From positions 9,273 through 62,836 of IMG/VR virus record IMGVR_UViG_3300008113_000076: a stretch of DNA of 53,564 nucleotides; one strand, written 5' to 3'. The notes below the pieces were generated by a model, which was given only the letters and a program-made list of their open reading frames with translations, did no database searches and was not told the DNA's origin. Source of the DNA: a virus. Both the position numbers and the translations under genes were made by a program. Below are positions 38,514 to 48,900 of the stretch, in pieces (within the stretch, counting starts at the first letter, position 1; every line of letters begins with the position of its first letter).

Positions 38514-41500
38514 ATGCCAGACAAAGTACTCAGCAAACAACAACTTGAGCAGTTAGATTCAAACATTAGAAAAATGGTTGATTCTGGGCTAGGAGAGGAA
38601 GACATCATGTCTTATGCTAAGGAATTTAAAAGCAAATATGGTGCAGACTCAGGTCCTGTTCCTACTAAACAAGTTACACCTGTAGGATTGCCAACATTTC
38701 AAGAGCAACAGGCCACATTACAACAAGTACAGTCTAAGTACGATAAGGCCGTACAAGATGACAGGAGTAAGGCTGGAAAGTTAGCAGCTACGGTATACAA
38801 TGGGCTTGTAGGCTCATTGGAATCACTTGCAGGATTTGGAGCAGAAGCTTTTTCTGAACTTGCTCAAAGAATACCAACACCAGCAACTGATTTTGGAGGC
38901 AATAAATTAGTTGGTGGAGGAATTTATGAGTTAACTCCAGAGGAGAAAAAACAAGCTAGGGTCGAACTTAAAAAGAGTGTAAAAGCTGGAGGTGATGTTC
39001 TTAGGTCTGGATATGTGACAAGAGAAGAGGAAAAGCAACTACAAGGAAAGTTTGATATAACTAATGGTTTAGGTCTTGATGATTTTGTAGGTCTTACAGC
39101 TATGTCTGGCAGGATTGCTGGGGACTTAGGTCTTGGTGCTCTTACTGGAGGTACTTCATTTGTTATGCAAGGATACAGCGATGCTGTTGATGATTACGAT
39201 GAAGCTGCAAAGAACATGGGGCTACCAGAAAATCAAAACGCTAGAGCTCTTTATGGAATTGCAGGAGGAACAATTAACGGATTGTTAGAGAAATTCGCTA
39301 TAGATAAGTTGGTTGGAGATGGACCTGTGTTTAAATCAATACAGAAGAAAGCGATAGCAAATGTTCTAAAGAACACATCAACAATGACTGGTAAAGCAGC
39401 AATTGATGGTATTGAGAAATTTGCGAAAGAAGAAATAAAGCAACTTACTTCTAATCTTAAATCAAAAGGTTTAAGAGCTGGGTATAGAGCACTTGTTGAG
39501 GGAGGCACTGAAGGATTGCAGGCTGCACTAGAAGACGGCGCAAAGTTTGCAAGCAACTGGGCTCAAGGACAAGAAGTATTTAACGAAGAAGAGATTAAAA
39601 ATAGTTTTGCAAAAAACATATTTAACTCAGCTGTAGCAGGTTCAGTATTTGGTCCTGTTATAGGTTTTGGAGTTGATAAGACATTTGGCAGAAATATCAA
39701 TACAGAGATACTGAATGATATTGCGAATGCAAAGTCTCAAGAAGACATTGATAAGATTAATCAAGACCTAGAAGAAACATTCAATAAGAATAACTTCAGC
39801 GAAGAGGAGAGAAAAATTGTGATGGACAATGCTAGGAGATATGCTGAGGTAAAACAAACTTTACCAGCAGATACACCTGAAGAAGTTCAGAAATTAGCCA
39901 TACCTAAAATAGAAAGCAGGCTAAAGATTGACAACGAAATTCAATCAAAGAAAGCTGAACTTGAAACTGTTGATGAGTCCGTAAAGCCGTCATATGAACA
40001 GGAGATATCACTTCTCCAAGACAAGAGGGCACAGATAAACGATGATATAAGGGAAGCTATTACTGGTCAAAAGTTCCAGTATACAGAAGAGAATGGTAGG
40101 TTCTTCAAGCAATCCCCAGACGGACAAAAAGAAGAAATATCAAAAAACAGATACGATTTAGAACAAATAAAACTAGAAGACGATGCCACTACTAAAGGCC
40201 AAGGGCCAATCCAAGAAGGCGGTACAGCAGGCGATATCAGCCAACGTGCGGGAACTCAAGAAAGAGGGGCACAAGAAGCGCCCGCTAAAACAGATTCTCG
40301 CTATCGCAATATCAGCAGCGAAGAGGCGGTAGGAATCCCTAAATTCTTAGGTTCAACAGTTGTTTATAAACTTCCAAATAGGAAGATAACAGGAACACTC
40401 ATTCAAGAAGGTCAAACACTTTCCGTAGAAGATGAAAACGGAGATGTTGTGGCAGAACTTGGAAACATAGATGAATTATCTAATATGTCTCCAGAACAAA
40501 TGAATCTTACTGTTATTGAGCCAAACGTTGAAACTACAGAAAAAGGATTTACCGTTGATGGGAAGGAGTTGCTCAATGAGAACGAAAACCCATTTGATGC
40601 AGTAAGTGTAGATAAGAATGGTAACGTGATGAACGTAGTACTAACTACGGCTGGCGGTAAGAGGCGTAAGTTTAGAGGTCGTGTTGCTCAGAAATTAGCA
40701 GACCAGATAAGCCAGAAGGAAGACCAAAGGCTACAGCAAGAATTTGCTTTACCTACGCCAACAGCGCCAAAGGTTATAACTACGCAGCCAACTATAGCTA
40801 AGATTACTGAAGAAAATATTTCAGAGTTAGATAATGTTCAAGGAACTCCTATACAAAAGAAAGTCTTGAATGATGTAAAGACGGTTGTATCAGCGATTGG
40901 TGCTGCAGTAAGGAACATTACAGGTTTCCCTGTATCCGTAAATGTGCACAACCAAGAATCTTTTGGTAAGGCTGTTATAGAAGCTGGTGGTACAGAACAA
41001 GATTCTTCATCAAGAGGATTCTATATGGCTTCTGACGGAAGCATCCATTTGAATATGGATAACATAGATTCTGATACTATGCTACATGAGGGATTTCATC
41101 CTATATTGGATATCCTTGAAAGATATAATCCGGAAGTTATAAACGAGCTTTTTACTCAGCTTGAAAATATAACAGAAGCTGCTCCTATTATTGAGCAAGC
41201 AAAAAGAAACTACACTGGTGATATCACACAGAAAAAAGAAGCAATCACCGATTTTGTGGCTGGAGTAGCTGACGGAAGGATAGTACTTAACCCAAGCAAC
41301 TTTGAGAAGATAAAGAACTTCATCCTAGACATGCTTAACAAGATAGGCATTGGAGGTGGAGGTTCTACCTTGATGAATGTTCAGAATGAGCAGGACTTGG
41401 TAAATCTTGCAAAGTTTGTGACAGAGAAGTTCACAACTGGAGAGACAATTACTCTTGAAGGTTTAGCTCCTTTCATTGAGAACAGAAAAGATACAGAGTC

Positions 41501-44500
41501 TGGAGAACAGGGATTGGTTATGGCTGCCGGAGAAATAACTCCAGAAAGAATACAACAATCTAAGGTAAGCGATGTCAATCCTATTCAATTCAGCAAGCCA
41601 GAAAAGTTCAAAGAAGTAGAACTGGTTTCACTTCCTGTGAAGAGCATGAATGATGTGTACAATGAGTTTGGAGGCAGGGCTATTGCAATCAATAGTGACC
41701 CAACTAGGGTTGGTAACCTAAAGATGCCATCCGGGAAAGAGATATTCATGTATGGAGGTCTTAACTATACTGCGCTGAAACCAAATGTTGATGGTGAGAT
41801 AGGTTTTGCATCTACTAGGATGGCAAAGCCAGAGCAGGTAGCTAGAATTACAAAGTCTATATTTAAAGATAGGAATGGTGAAGGTGTTGTGCTTGTTACG
41901 GCTCAAAAGCCAGACAGCATGTTGGGAAATGCGTATGCCTTAGAGTATACTTTGGACGCAATATCCGCTTTGCCAAAATCACAACTTAGGTCATCCCAAT
42001 TTAAGGATGAATTCTTTGGTAAGGATATCGTAGCTATCAAAGATGCTTTTGGTGAAAAAGAATATAAAGAGTTCGTAAAGAAGTTTAGAGGAGCAGATTT
42101 GAGCAATCCGGCCGTAATGAACGACATGATTGAGACTCTACTTACGGATATAGGAAACAACTTTATAGCTAGGAATTCACTTGTAAGCAATATGCTTGCT
42201 GGAATAGTAGCGAAGTCAACAAGGGCAGCTACTAAAGGAGAGCCCGGATATGTTTCCGTATCTCCAAATAAGTTTATAGCAAAACAACTATTTGATAGGT
42301 TTGGATTAAACCAAGAGAAGTTGTTCTATGAAATTGGTGAGAAAGGAATTGTAGATGAGTATATGAATAATGGCAATTGGGGATTTGTCACTACAGGATT
42401 TACTCTTGACGGAAATATTGACCCCAATACCATACAGGACAAAGGTGTTGTACACCCACAGTTTAATGCGAAGTTTCACGGAAAGAATCCGTTCATTTTA
42501 GATGGTGGATACTTGATTGACAAGTTATTCCCACCAGAAGAGATTATCACTAAGACTGGGAAGCCATACACAAAAAAGGCATCTTTGATGGTTGCCGGAA
42601 GCATGTATCCTAAAGGAGCTATTCAGAAGGTAGAAGCTCCACAGGCTGAAGGTGTACCTCAATTCCAAAAGTCTCCTACAAAGACAGTAAAGCAACCCGT
42701 AAAAAGGTTCTTGAAAGACCAGTTTATTGTAGGCGGCATCTTGGGTAAAGAGGTTATGGGATTAAAAGAGGAGATGGCTGGAGAACTAGCAGATGAGATG
42801 ACTAAGGCTGAGGAAGCATCTAAAAAAGCAAGCAACTTAATTAAGAAATACTCTTCCGTAGTCACAAGCAATGATATTGAAGATTTCTTGACAGGTAAGC
42901 CAAACGCAAACCGTCAGATTCCAATGGACTTGGCTGCTGTACTTTCAGAGATGAGGGCGCACGTAGACAACCTAACAGAGAGGCTCATAAACCTAGGCGT
43001 TATCGATGACCCAGAGGAAGTAGCTAAGTACAGAGAAAACAAGGGTAAATACTTGCTCCGTTCTTATGAGATATTCAACGCACAACCTACGGCTATAGAG
43101 AAGATGTTGTTGGGTAAGTCAAAGACTAGGATAGATATAGACAATGTCAAGAAGAAGCTGAAGAATGTAGACCAAGCCAAGGTGGACAATGCTCTTAGAT
43201 TCCTTGAAAGGGAGATATTGAAAGGAGACCCAACACTTACACCAGAACAGGTAAAGGAGCAGGCTATCATTGAAGCCAATAAAATACTTTCTGATACTGA
43301 GAGTAAGTTTGCTCCAAAGAAGTATATAGGCTCTACCAATGTAAAGTCGCTTGAGGCTAGGCTTGATATAGCTCCAGAGATTAGGGCATTGATGGGAGAA
43401 TACACAGACCCAATATATAACTACTACGCTTCTATCTTCAAGCTTGCAGCTTTGACTTCAAACAGGAAGTTTTTGAATGATTTGAAGGAGCAGGGTATGG
43501 GCAAGTTCCTATTTAAGGATGCCACAAGGGAAGCTAGTGTTCAGATAGCTTCTGAAGGCTCTGAGGCGCTGAAACCACTTGCTGGTCTGTACACATTCCC
43601 AGAAATCAAGGAAGCCCTTGAAAAGCAGGAGAAGCTACAGGCGAGCATTATAGACAAGATGTTGGGTAGGTTTAGGATGCTGAAAACCGTATATAACCCC
43701 GGTACTCACGTCAAGAACATAATTGGTAACGCTGGATTCTTTATATCCAACGGACACTGGACGTACATGGACAAGGTCTGGGATTTGATGAAAAGCAATC
43801 CAAAAGAGCGTGAGGAATTGATGAGTATATTGAGGAAACAGGGTGTACTTAATAGTTCAGTTGGAATAGGAGAACTTAACTCTTATTTCGATAGGTATGA
43901 TAATGTTGAAGACTTCCTAGAATCAATTCAAAAGGAAGCCAATGATAAAAGCATTAAGGGTAAAACCAAGGAGAAAATTAATGCAATAAAGAGGACAGCT
44001 AAGGATGTAAACGCAGCCATCAAAAAGGCATATCAGCTTGAGGATGATGTCTTTAAGATAATGGCATTTGTGAATGAATCTAATAGATATGCAAATGCTT
44101 TGTTTAACAAAGACTATTCTAAATTAAACAATGATGAGAAGGCAGAGGTAAATAAGGTAGCCTCTGAGAATGTAAAGAACACATATCCAACCTTTAGCAG
44201 GGCTCCAAAGTTTGTAAAAGGTCTTAGCAAGTACCTATTGTTGGGTAACTTCTTGACCTTCCCAGTTGAATCCGTACGGATTTCCTATAACACTTTAAAG
44301 CTAGCTAAGGATGAAATAGACAGCGGAAATCCAAAGCTTAGGGCCATAGGAATGAGTAGGATTATCGGAACTCTTGCCTACAACTCTCTATTCTCAACCC
44401 TTATGTACTATACTTCAATGGCAGGTGTTGGGCTTGGTGGAATGCTTGGCTCTATGTTTGATGACGAAGAAGAGAAGGAGACTAGGAAAGCCATTAATTT

Positions 44501-45320
44501 ATTAAGGGAGCCGTTCACAAACAATAGTGATATCATACCTACCAAGTTCTCTGACGGCAAACTTGTATATACGGATATTGGTTCGCTTGACTCATACAGC
44601 TACCAGAAGAAGGTTTGGAATGCATTCTGGGACAATTTAGGGGATGAGGAAGGATTCAAGAAGGCTATATATGCGTCTACAAAGCAATTAGTTGACCCGT
44701 ACATGACATTTGACTTTACCTTCCAAACATTCAAGGACCTCTACGATAACAATGAGGAAGCTACCGGAAGACAGGTATACAATCCAGAAGCTAAGTACGA
44801 TGACAAGGTTGTGGACGTAGGAAGGTTTTTGGTTAGGAAGTTTGGGCCCGGAATAGTCAACTCAATGCTTAAATCTTATGCATTCTATCAAGAGGGTGAT
44901 GCCGAAAAGCTAAAAAATGAAATTATTTCACAGGGTGTCCGTACCTATACCATAGATACTGAAAAGAGATTTGTCAGAAACATCTATGCTGAAAGGGCTG
45001 AAGGCAATAAAATGACTGATGTAGGGTTCAAGGAAAGGCTGGATGACGCAGAAAGGATTTATACTGATGTTAAAAATGACAAGGCAGCTAGTCAGCAGAA
45101 AAAGGATGCAGCTTATGCTGAGGCGATAAAGGCTTATAAAAACATATTGAATGATGTAAGCAAGTATTACCAAGCTAGTCTTCGTTCTGGAGTTCCACAG
45201 GAAAAGCTTATAGTTGCATTGGCTAAGGCAAGACTTGGAGACCAGAGAGGAAGGCCAGAGATATACAGCATAATGAAAGGTGTCGCAGATTTACCAGACG
45301 AAACATATATTAGAAAGTAG
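38514..45320 (+). CDS. Giant polyvalent virion protein with HExxH peptidase motif
   Basis: The 2268-residue protein combines several parts. There is a helical N-terminus with glycine-rich, membrane-active-looking stretches (about 195-390) and a linker at about 550-610. A zincin motif LHEGFHPIL (H858, E859, H862) has a possible third ligand E909. A central alpha/beta region lies at about 1000-1370. The C-terminal region has an LPD38-like YNPGTHVKNIIGN element near residue 1727 and hydrophobic helices. This is the polyvalent protein plan: cargo injected with phage DNA, modifying host targets. Adjacent internal protein genes agree. Confidence 0.7.
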   Translation: MPDKVLSKQQLEQLDSNIRKMVDSGLGEEDIMSYAKEFKSKYGADSGPVPTKQVTPVGLPTFQEQQATLQQVQSKYDKAVQDDRSKAGKLAATVYNGLVGSLESLAGFGAEAFSELAQRIPTPATDFGGNKLVGGGIYELTPEEKKQARVELKKSVKAGGDVLRSGYVTREEEKQLQGKFDITNGLGLDDFVGLTAMSGRIAGDLGLGALTGGTSFVMQGYSDAVDDYDEAAKNMGLPENQNARALYGIAGGTINGLLEKFAIDKLVGDGPVFKSIQKKAIANVLKNTSTMTGKAAIDGIEKFAKEEIKQLTSNLKSKGLRAGYRALVEGGTEGLQAALEDGAKFASNWAQGQEVFNEEEIKNSFAKNIFNSAVAGSVFGPVIGFGVDKTFGRNINTEILNDIANAKSQEDIDKINQDLEETFNKNNFSEEERKIVMDNARRYAEVKQTLPADTPEEVQKLAIPKIESRLKIDNEIQSKKAELETVDESVKPSYEQEISLLQDKRAQINDDIREAITGQKFQYTEENGRFFKQSPDGQKEEISKNRYDLEQIKLEDDATTKGQGPIQEGGTAGDISQRAGTQERGAQEAPAKTDSRYRNISSEEAVGIPKFLGSTVVYKLPNRKITGTLIQEGQTLSVEDENGDVVAELGNIDELSNMSPEQMNLTVIEPNVETTEKGFTVDGKELLNENENPFDAVSVDKNGNVMNVVLTTAGGKRRKFRGRVAQKLADQISQKEDQRLQQEFALPTPTAPKVITTQPTIAKITEENISELDNVQGTPIQKKVLNDVKTVVSAIGAAVRNITGFPVSVNVHNQESFGKAVIEAGGTEQDSSSRGFYMASDGSIHLNMDNIDSDTMLHEGFHPILDILERYNPEVINELFTQLENITEAAPIIEQAKRNYTGDITQKKEAITDFVAGVADGRIVLNPSNFEKIKNFILDMLNKIGIGGGGSTLMNVQNEQDLVNLAKFVTEKFTTGETITLEGLAPFIENRKDTESGEQGLVMAAGEITPERIQQSKVSDVNPIQFSKPEKFKEVELVSLPVKSMNDVYNEFGGRAIAINSDPTRVGNLKMPSGKEIFMYGGLNYTALKPNVDGEIGFASTRMAKPEQVARITKSIFKDRNGEGVVLVTAQKPDSMLGNAYALEYTLDAISALPKSQLRSSQFKDEFFGKDIVAIKDAFGEKEYKEFVKKFRGADLSNPAVMNDMIETLLTDIGNNFIARNSLVSNMLAGIVAKSTRAATKGEPGYVSVSPNKFIAKQLFDRFGLNQEKLFYEIGEKGIVDEYMNNGNWGFVTTGFTLDGNIDPNTIQDKGVVHPQFNAKFHGKNPFILDGGYLIDKLFPPEEIITKTGKPYTKKASLMVAGSMYPKGAIQKVEAPQAEGVPQFQKSPTKTVKQPVKRFLKDQFIVGGILGKEVMGLKEEMAGELADEMTKAEEASKKASNLIKKYSSVVTSNDIEDFLTGKPNANRQIPMDLAAVLSEMRAHVDNLTERLINLGVIDDPEEVAKYRENKGKYLLRSYEIFNAQPTAIEKMLLGKSKTRIDIDNVKKKLKNVDQAKVDNALRFLEREILKGDPTLTPEQVKEQAIIEANKILSDTESKFAPKKYIGSTNVKSLEARLDIAPEIRALMGEYTDPIYNYYASIFKLAALTSNRKFLNDLKEQGMGKFLFKDATREASVQIASEGSEALKPLAGLYTFPEIKEALEKQEKLQASIIDKMLGRFRMLKTVYNPGTHVKNIIGNAGFFISNGHWTYMDKVWDLMKSNPKEREELMSILRKQGVLNSSVGIGELNSYFDRYDNVEDFLESIQKEANDKSIKGKTKEKINAIKRTAKDVNAAIKKAYQLEDDVFKIMAFVNESNRYANALFNKDYSKLNNDEKAEVNKVASENVKNTYPTFSRAPKFVKGLSKYLLLGNFLTFPVESVRISYNTLKLAKDEIDSGNPKLRAIGMSRIIGTLAYNSLFSTLMYYTSMAGVGLGGMLGSMFDDEEEKETRKAINLLREPFTNNSDIIPTKFSDGKLVYTDIGSLDSYSYQKKVWNAFWDNLGDEEGFKKAIYASTKQLVDPYMTFDFTFQTFKDLYDNNEEATGRQVYNPEAKYDDKVVDVGRFLVRKFGPGIVNSMLKSYAFYQEGDAEKLKNEIISQGVRTYTIDTEKRFVRNIYAERAEGNKMTDVGFKERLDDAERIYTDVKNDKAASQQKKDAAYAEAIKAYKNILNDVSKYYQASLRSGVPQEKLIVALAKARLGDQRGRPEIYSIMKGVADLPDETYIRK

Positions 45321-45331
45321 GGGTTTTTGGG

Positions 45332-45339
45332 TATATTTG
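45332..45339 (+). promoter_or_regulatory. Rightward -7 element TATATTTG before the tail fibre genes
   Basis: A perfect TAnnTTTG 11 bases after the stop of the giant gene and 15 bases before the ATG at 45355. It gives the fibre genes their own promoter. No TTTG was seen at -33. Confidence 0.6.
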
Positions 45340-45354
45340 CATAAATAGAATACC

Positions 45355-45909
45355 ATGCCTTTTACAACATCTTTTACTGTTACTCAAGGTGGTGACTGTT
45401 CCCAATTTCAAATCAATGATACATCCACCTATAACGTGGAGGCTACGGGCACATTTACAGCCAGAAAGGTAACAATCCAAAAATCAGACGGCACATATCT
45501 AAAGGTTGGAGCAACTACATATAATGAATATGTATGGCCTTTTGCAGCTGGTAATACGCTGACTATTAGTGGGGTAGACCAATACAATGTCCCCTACATA
45601 GGACAAGACTATTCATTTCTGATGACACTAGCTTTGACATCTTCTTCTCCGCAAGGTGGAAGCGTATATACCAAACAAAATACGGCTGTGCTTACTTGTT
45701 ACACAATGAGTGGATTTTACACTTTTGCAAACAAGATGGCCGTCAATCCGTCACTAGAGAAGGATTATAAGTTTGTAAAGGATGTCATGAGGCTATGGAT
45801 TGAGCAGGAATCTGCTAAGAATGCAGGTATAGACGGTGATTTCCAGAGTTCACAAGCAGCTCTTAACAGGGCAAAATACATTATCGATAACTTAACAGTA
45901 GGTTACTAA
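45355..45909 (+). CDS. Hypothetical tail-region protein
   Basis: The 184-residue protein is beta-rich in its first two thirds (TSFTVTQGGDCSQFQINDTS) and helical at the end (DYKFVKDVMRLWIEQESAK). It lies one base before the fibre gene. It may be a fibre adaptor or baseplate-like element. The function is not known. Confidence 0.55.
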   Translation: MPFTTSFTVTQGGDCSQFQINDTSTYNVEATGTFTARKVTIQKSDGTYLKVGATTYNEYVWPFAAGNTLTISGVDQYNVPYIGQDYSFLMTLALTSSSPQGGSVYTKQNTAVLTCYTMSGFYTFANKMAVNPSLEKDYKFVKDVMRLWIEQESAKNAGIDGDFQSSQAALNRAKYIIDNLTVGY

Positions 45910-45910
45910 T

Positions 45911-48900
45911 ATGGCATACTCAAGCGTTCAGATATCTGATATTCTTCTCAAGGCAGATAAAACCATGTACAAGCTTGGTGATGTAGCCTATGAGAACATG
46001 TTCGATGAGTTAGATGAGGCATATGATTATGAGAGGGATATTATATTCATCTACAAGAAAGCCGTAGAATACGGGGATAACTATTTTGTAGGAACGCTAA
46101 AGCTAGACCAAATTGTAGAGAGGTTAGCAGCAAAGCTAAATATCTACGACTACGGAACATTAGCTCCTATCTATGTTGATGTATACACACAGGTAGACCA
46201 AGGTTTAAACATTATATATGTTCTCAAGACAACATCTCTTGACTTGGGCCCCGGTCTTACAGGAAGCACAGACTTCAGTCAGTCACAGATAGATATAGAT
46301 ATAGACTATGCATATCTCAATAATGTATATGTTATAGATGAGAGGACGCTTACCATCAATGGGGTAACCTATGACCTTTCTGCCAATAGAACTTGGACGC
46401 TTAATCTTGATAGTGTTACAGACCAAGGCTCAGTAACAACAAACAGCATAACTGTTGGGAGTGTATACCTAACCAACATGACTGCTGGTAGTGGTGCTTT
46501 GTACTATGGTGTTGGTGCGAATAGGCTTACCCTTGCCAACTACAATGCAGGAGGTTCTGTATATATAGAGGTAAATGGAGGTCAATATTCAGCCGTATTT
46601 GGCTCAGATTTGAGCTTTACCTCCTACGGAACAATAGCTGGTGTATTTAACAATGCAACTGTTGACACAGACAAGTTTATTGTCTCAGATGGTGGAGTTC
46701 TAAAATATAGAACTGGCACTCAGTTGCTATCCGACATAGGCGGTCAACCTGCTGGTAATTATGTTCTAGAATCTAGAACTTTAACCATAAACGGTACTAC
46801 ATACGACCTATCAGCAAATAGGTCTTGGGCTGTAGGTACTGTTACATCGGTAAACATGACCGTTCCTACAGGGTTTACGATTTCGGGAAATCCTATTACA
46901 AGTGCAGGAACATTGGCTTTGGCTATGGCTTCGGGTTATGCGATACCTACCACAGCAAGTCAAGCGAATTGGGATAGTGCATACAATGACAAAATCAATT
47001 CAGCAGCAGTTACAGGAACTACCACCAAGACATTGACTTTGACCCAACAAGATGGGGGAACAATTACTGCTTCTTGGACAGATGACAACACCGATGCTGT
47101 GAGTAGTGTATTTGGAAGGACAGGAGCGGTTACGGCACAGAATGGTGATTACAACACATCGCAAGTAACTGAGAACACTAACCTTTATTTCACAGATGCA
47201 AGAGCAAGGTTAGCTATTAGTGAAACAATCACAGGTATTGACTATGATAATACCACAGGTGTATTTAGTCAAACAACGGGTTATTCTATCCCTACAACAG
47301 CATCTCAAACCACATGGGATACAGCCTATAATGATAAAATTAATAGTGCTTCAGTAAGTGGCACAACAACAAAAACATTAACGTTAAATCAGCAGGATGG
47401 CGGTATCATTCAAGCCTCTTGGAGTGACTTGGATACAGGCTTAACTTCTGTTGGTTTGTCTATGCCATCTGCTTTTACTGTTAGCAATAGTCCATTAACA
47501 AGCAATGGAACGATATCGGTAACAGGTGCAGGATTGGTTACTCAATATGTTAGGGGTGATGGCTCTTTGGCTGACTTCCCTACTGGCGGTGGCGGTGGTG
47601 GTGCATCCGTTAGCTACTATCTTAATGGTTCTGTCAATCAGGGAACATTCGGAGGGAATGTTTATTATGAGATGAACAAGACCCCAATTTTGGGTACGGG
47701 TACTGATTTTACAATTTCTTCAAATGGATACATTGCTCAGTTCATAACCGATGCCAATGACCCTGCTTTGTTAAAAATACCTGGGGGGAATTGGAATTTT
47801 GAAACATTCTTCTCAGCATCTTCAGGCGGTGGCAGTCCGACATATTATGTGGAACTTTACAAATATGATGGAACTACATTCACTCTCATTGCGAGTAGCT
47901 CTAGCAATCCTGATGTAATTACAGGAGGCACAGCAGTTGAGGCTTACTTCTCAACTTTGCCTGTTCCTGAGACTGTATTGACAGCCACAGACCGACTTGC
48001 TATTAGGATTTATGTTACAACTGCTGGAAGGACTATTACCTTGCATACAGAGGACAATAACCTTTGTCAAATTATCACAACCTTCAGCACAGGGTTGACT
48101 GCTTTAAATGGACTGACTGCACAAGTGCAATACTTTGCAACGGGAACGAGTGGCAGCGATTTTAATATCAATAGCAGTTCAGCTACCCATACATTCAATC
48201 TACCTACGGCAAGTGCATCTAATAGAGGTGCATTGTCAACGGCAGATTGGACAACTTTTAACAATAAGCAGAACGCTATTACTCTCACTACAACAGGTGA
48301 TAGTGGTGCTTCAACTTTTGTTTCCAATACTCTTAATATCCCGACTTATACCATACATGGTTTGGGTGGAGTTCCCGAAACAAGGACACTGACCATTAAT
48401 GGTACTGCATACGATTTATCAGCAAATAGGACATGGACAATCCCTACTCATGATGCGGTAACGGTTGGTCAGGAGTTATCTCTTGCATTAGCGAGTGGTA
48501 GTGCCAATGGAGCATTGAGTTCAACCGATTGGACAACTTTTAATTCCAAACAAGCTGCTCTCAATGGAACGGGTTTTGTTAAGATAAGCGGAACGACAAT
48601 AAGCTATGATAATAGCACATATTATTTGGCATCCAACCCAAGTAATTATATTACATTGACATCTTTGTCAGGTACAAGTCCTATCTCTTATAACAATACA
48701 ACAGGTGCAATATCTATAAGCCAAGCAAGTGGAACAACCAATGGCTTTCTTAGCAGCACCGATTGGAATACCTTTAATAATAAGCAATCAACTATAACTT
48801 TGACCACAACAGGGTCAAGTGGTGTAGCTACTTTTACTTCTAACACCTTAAATGTTCCAAACTATACATTGTCAGGTTTAGGCGGTGTTCCTACTTCAAG

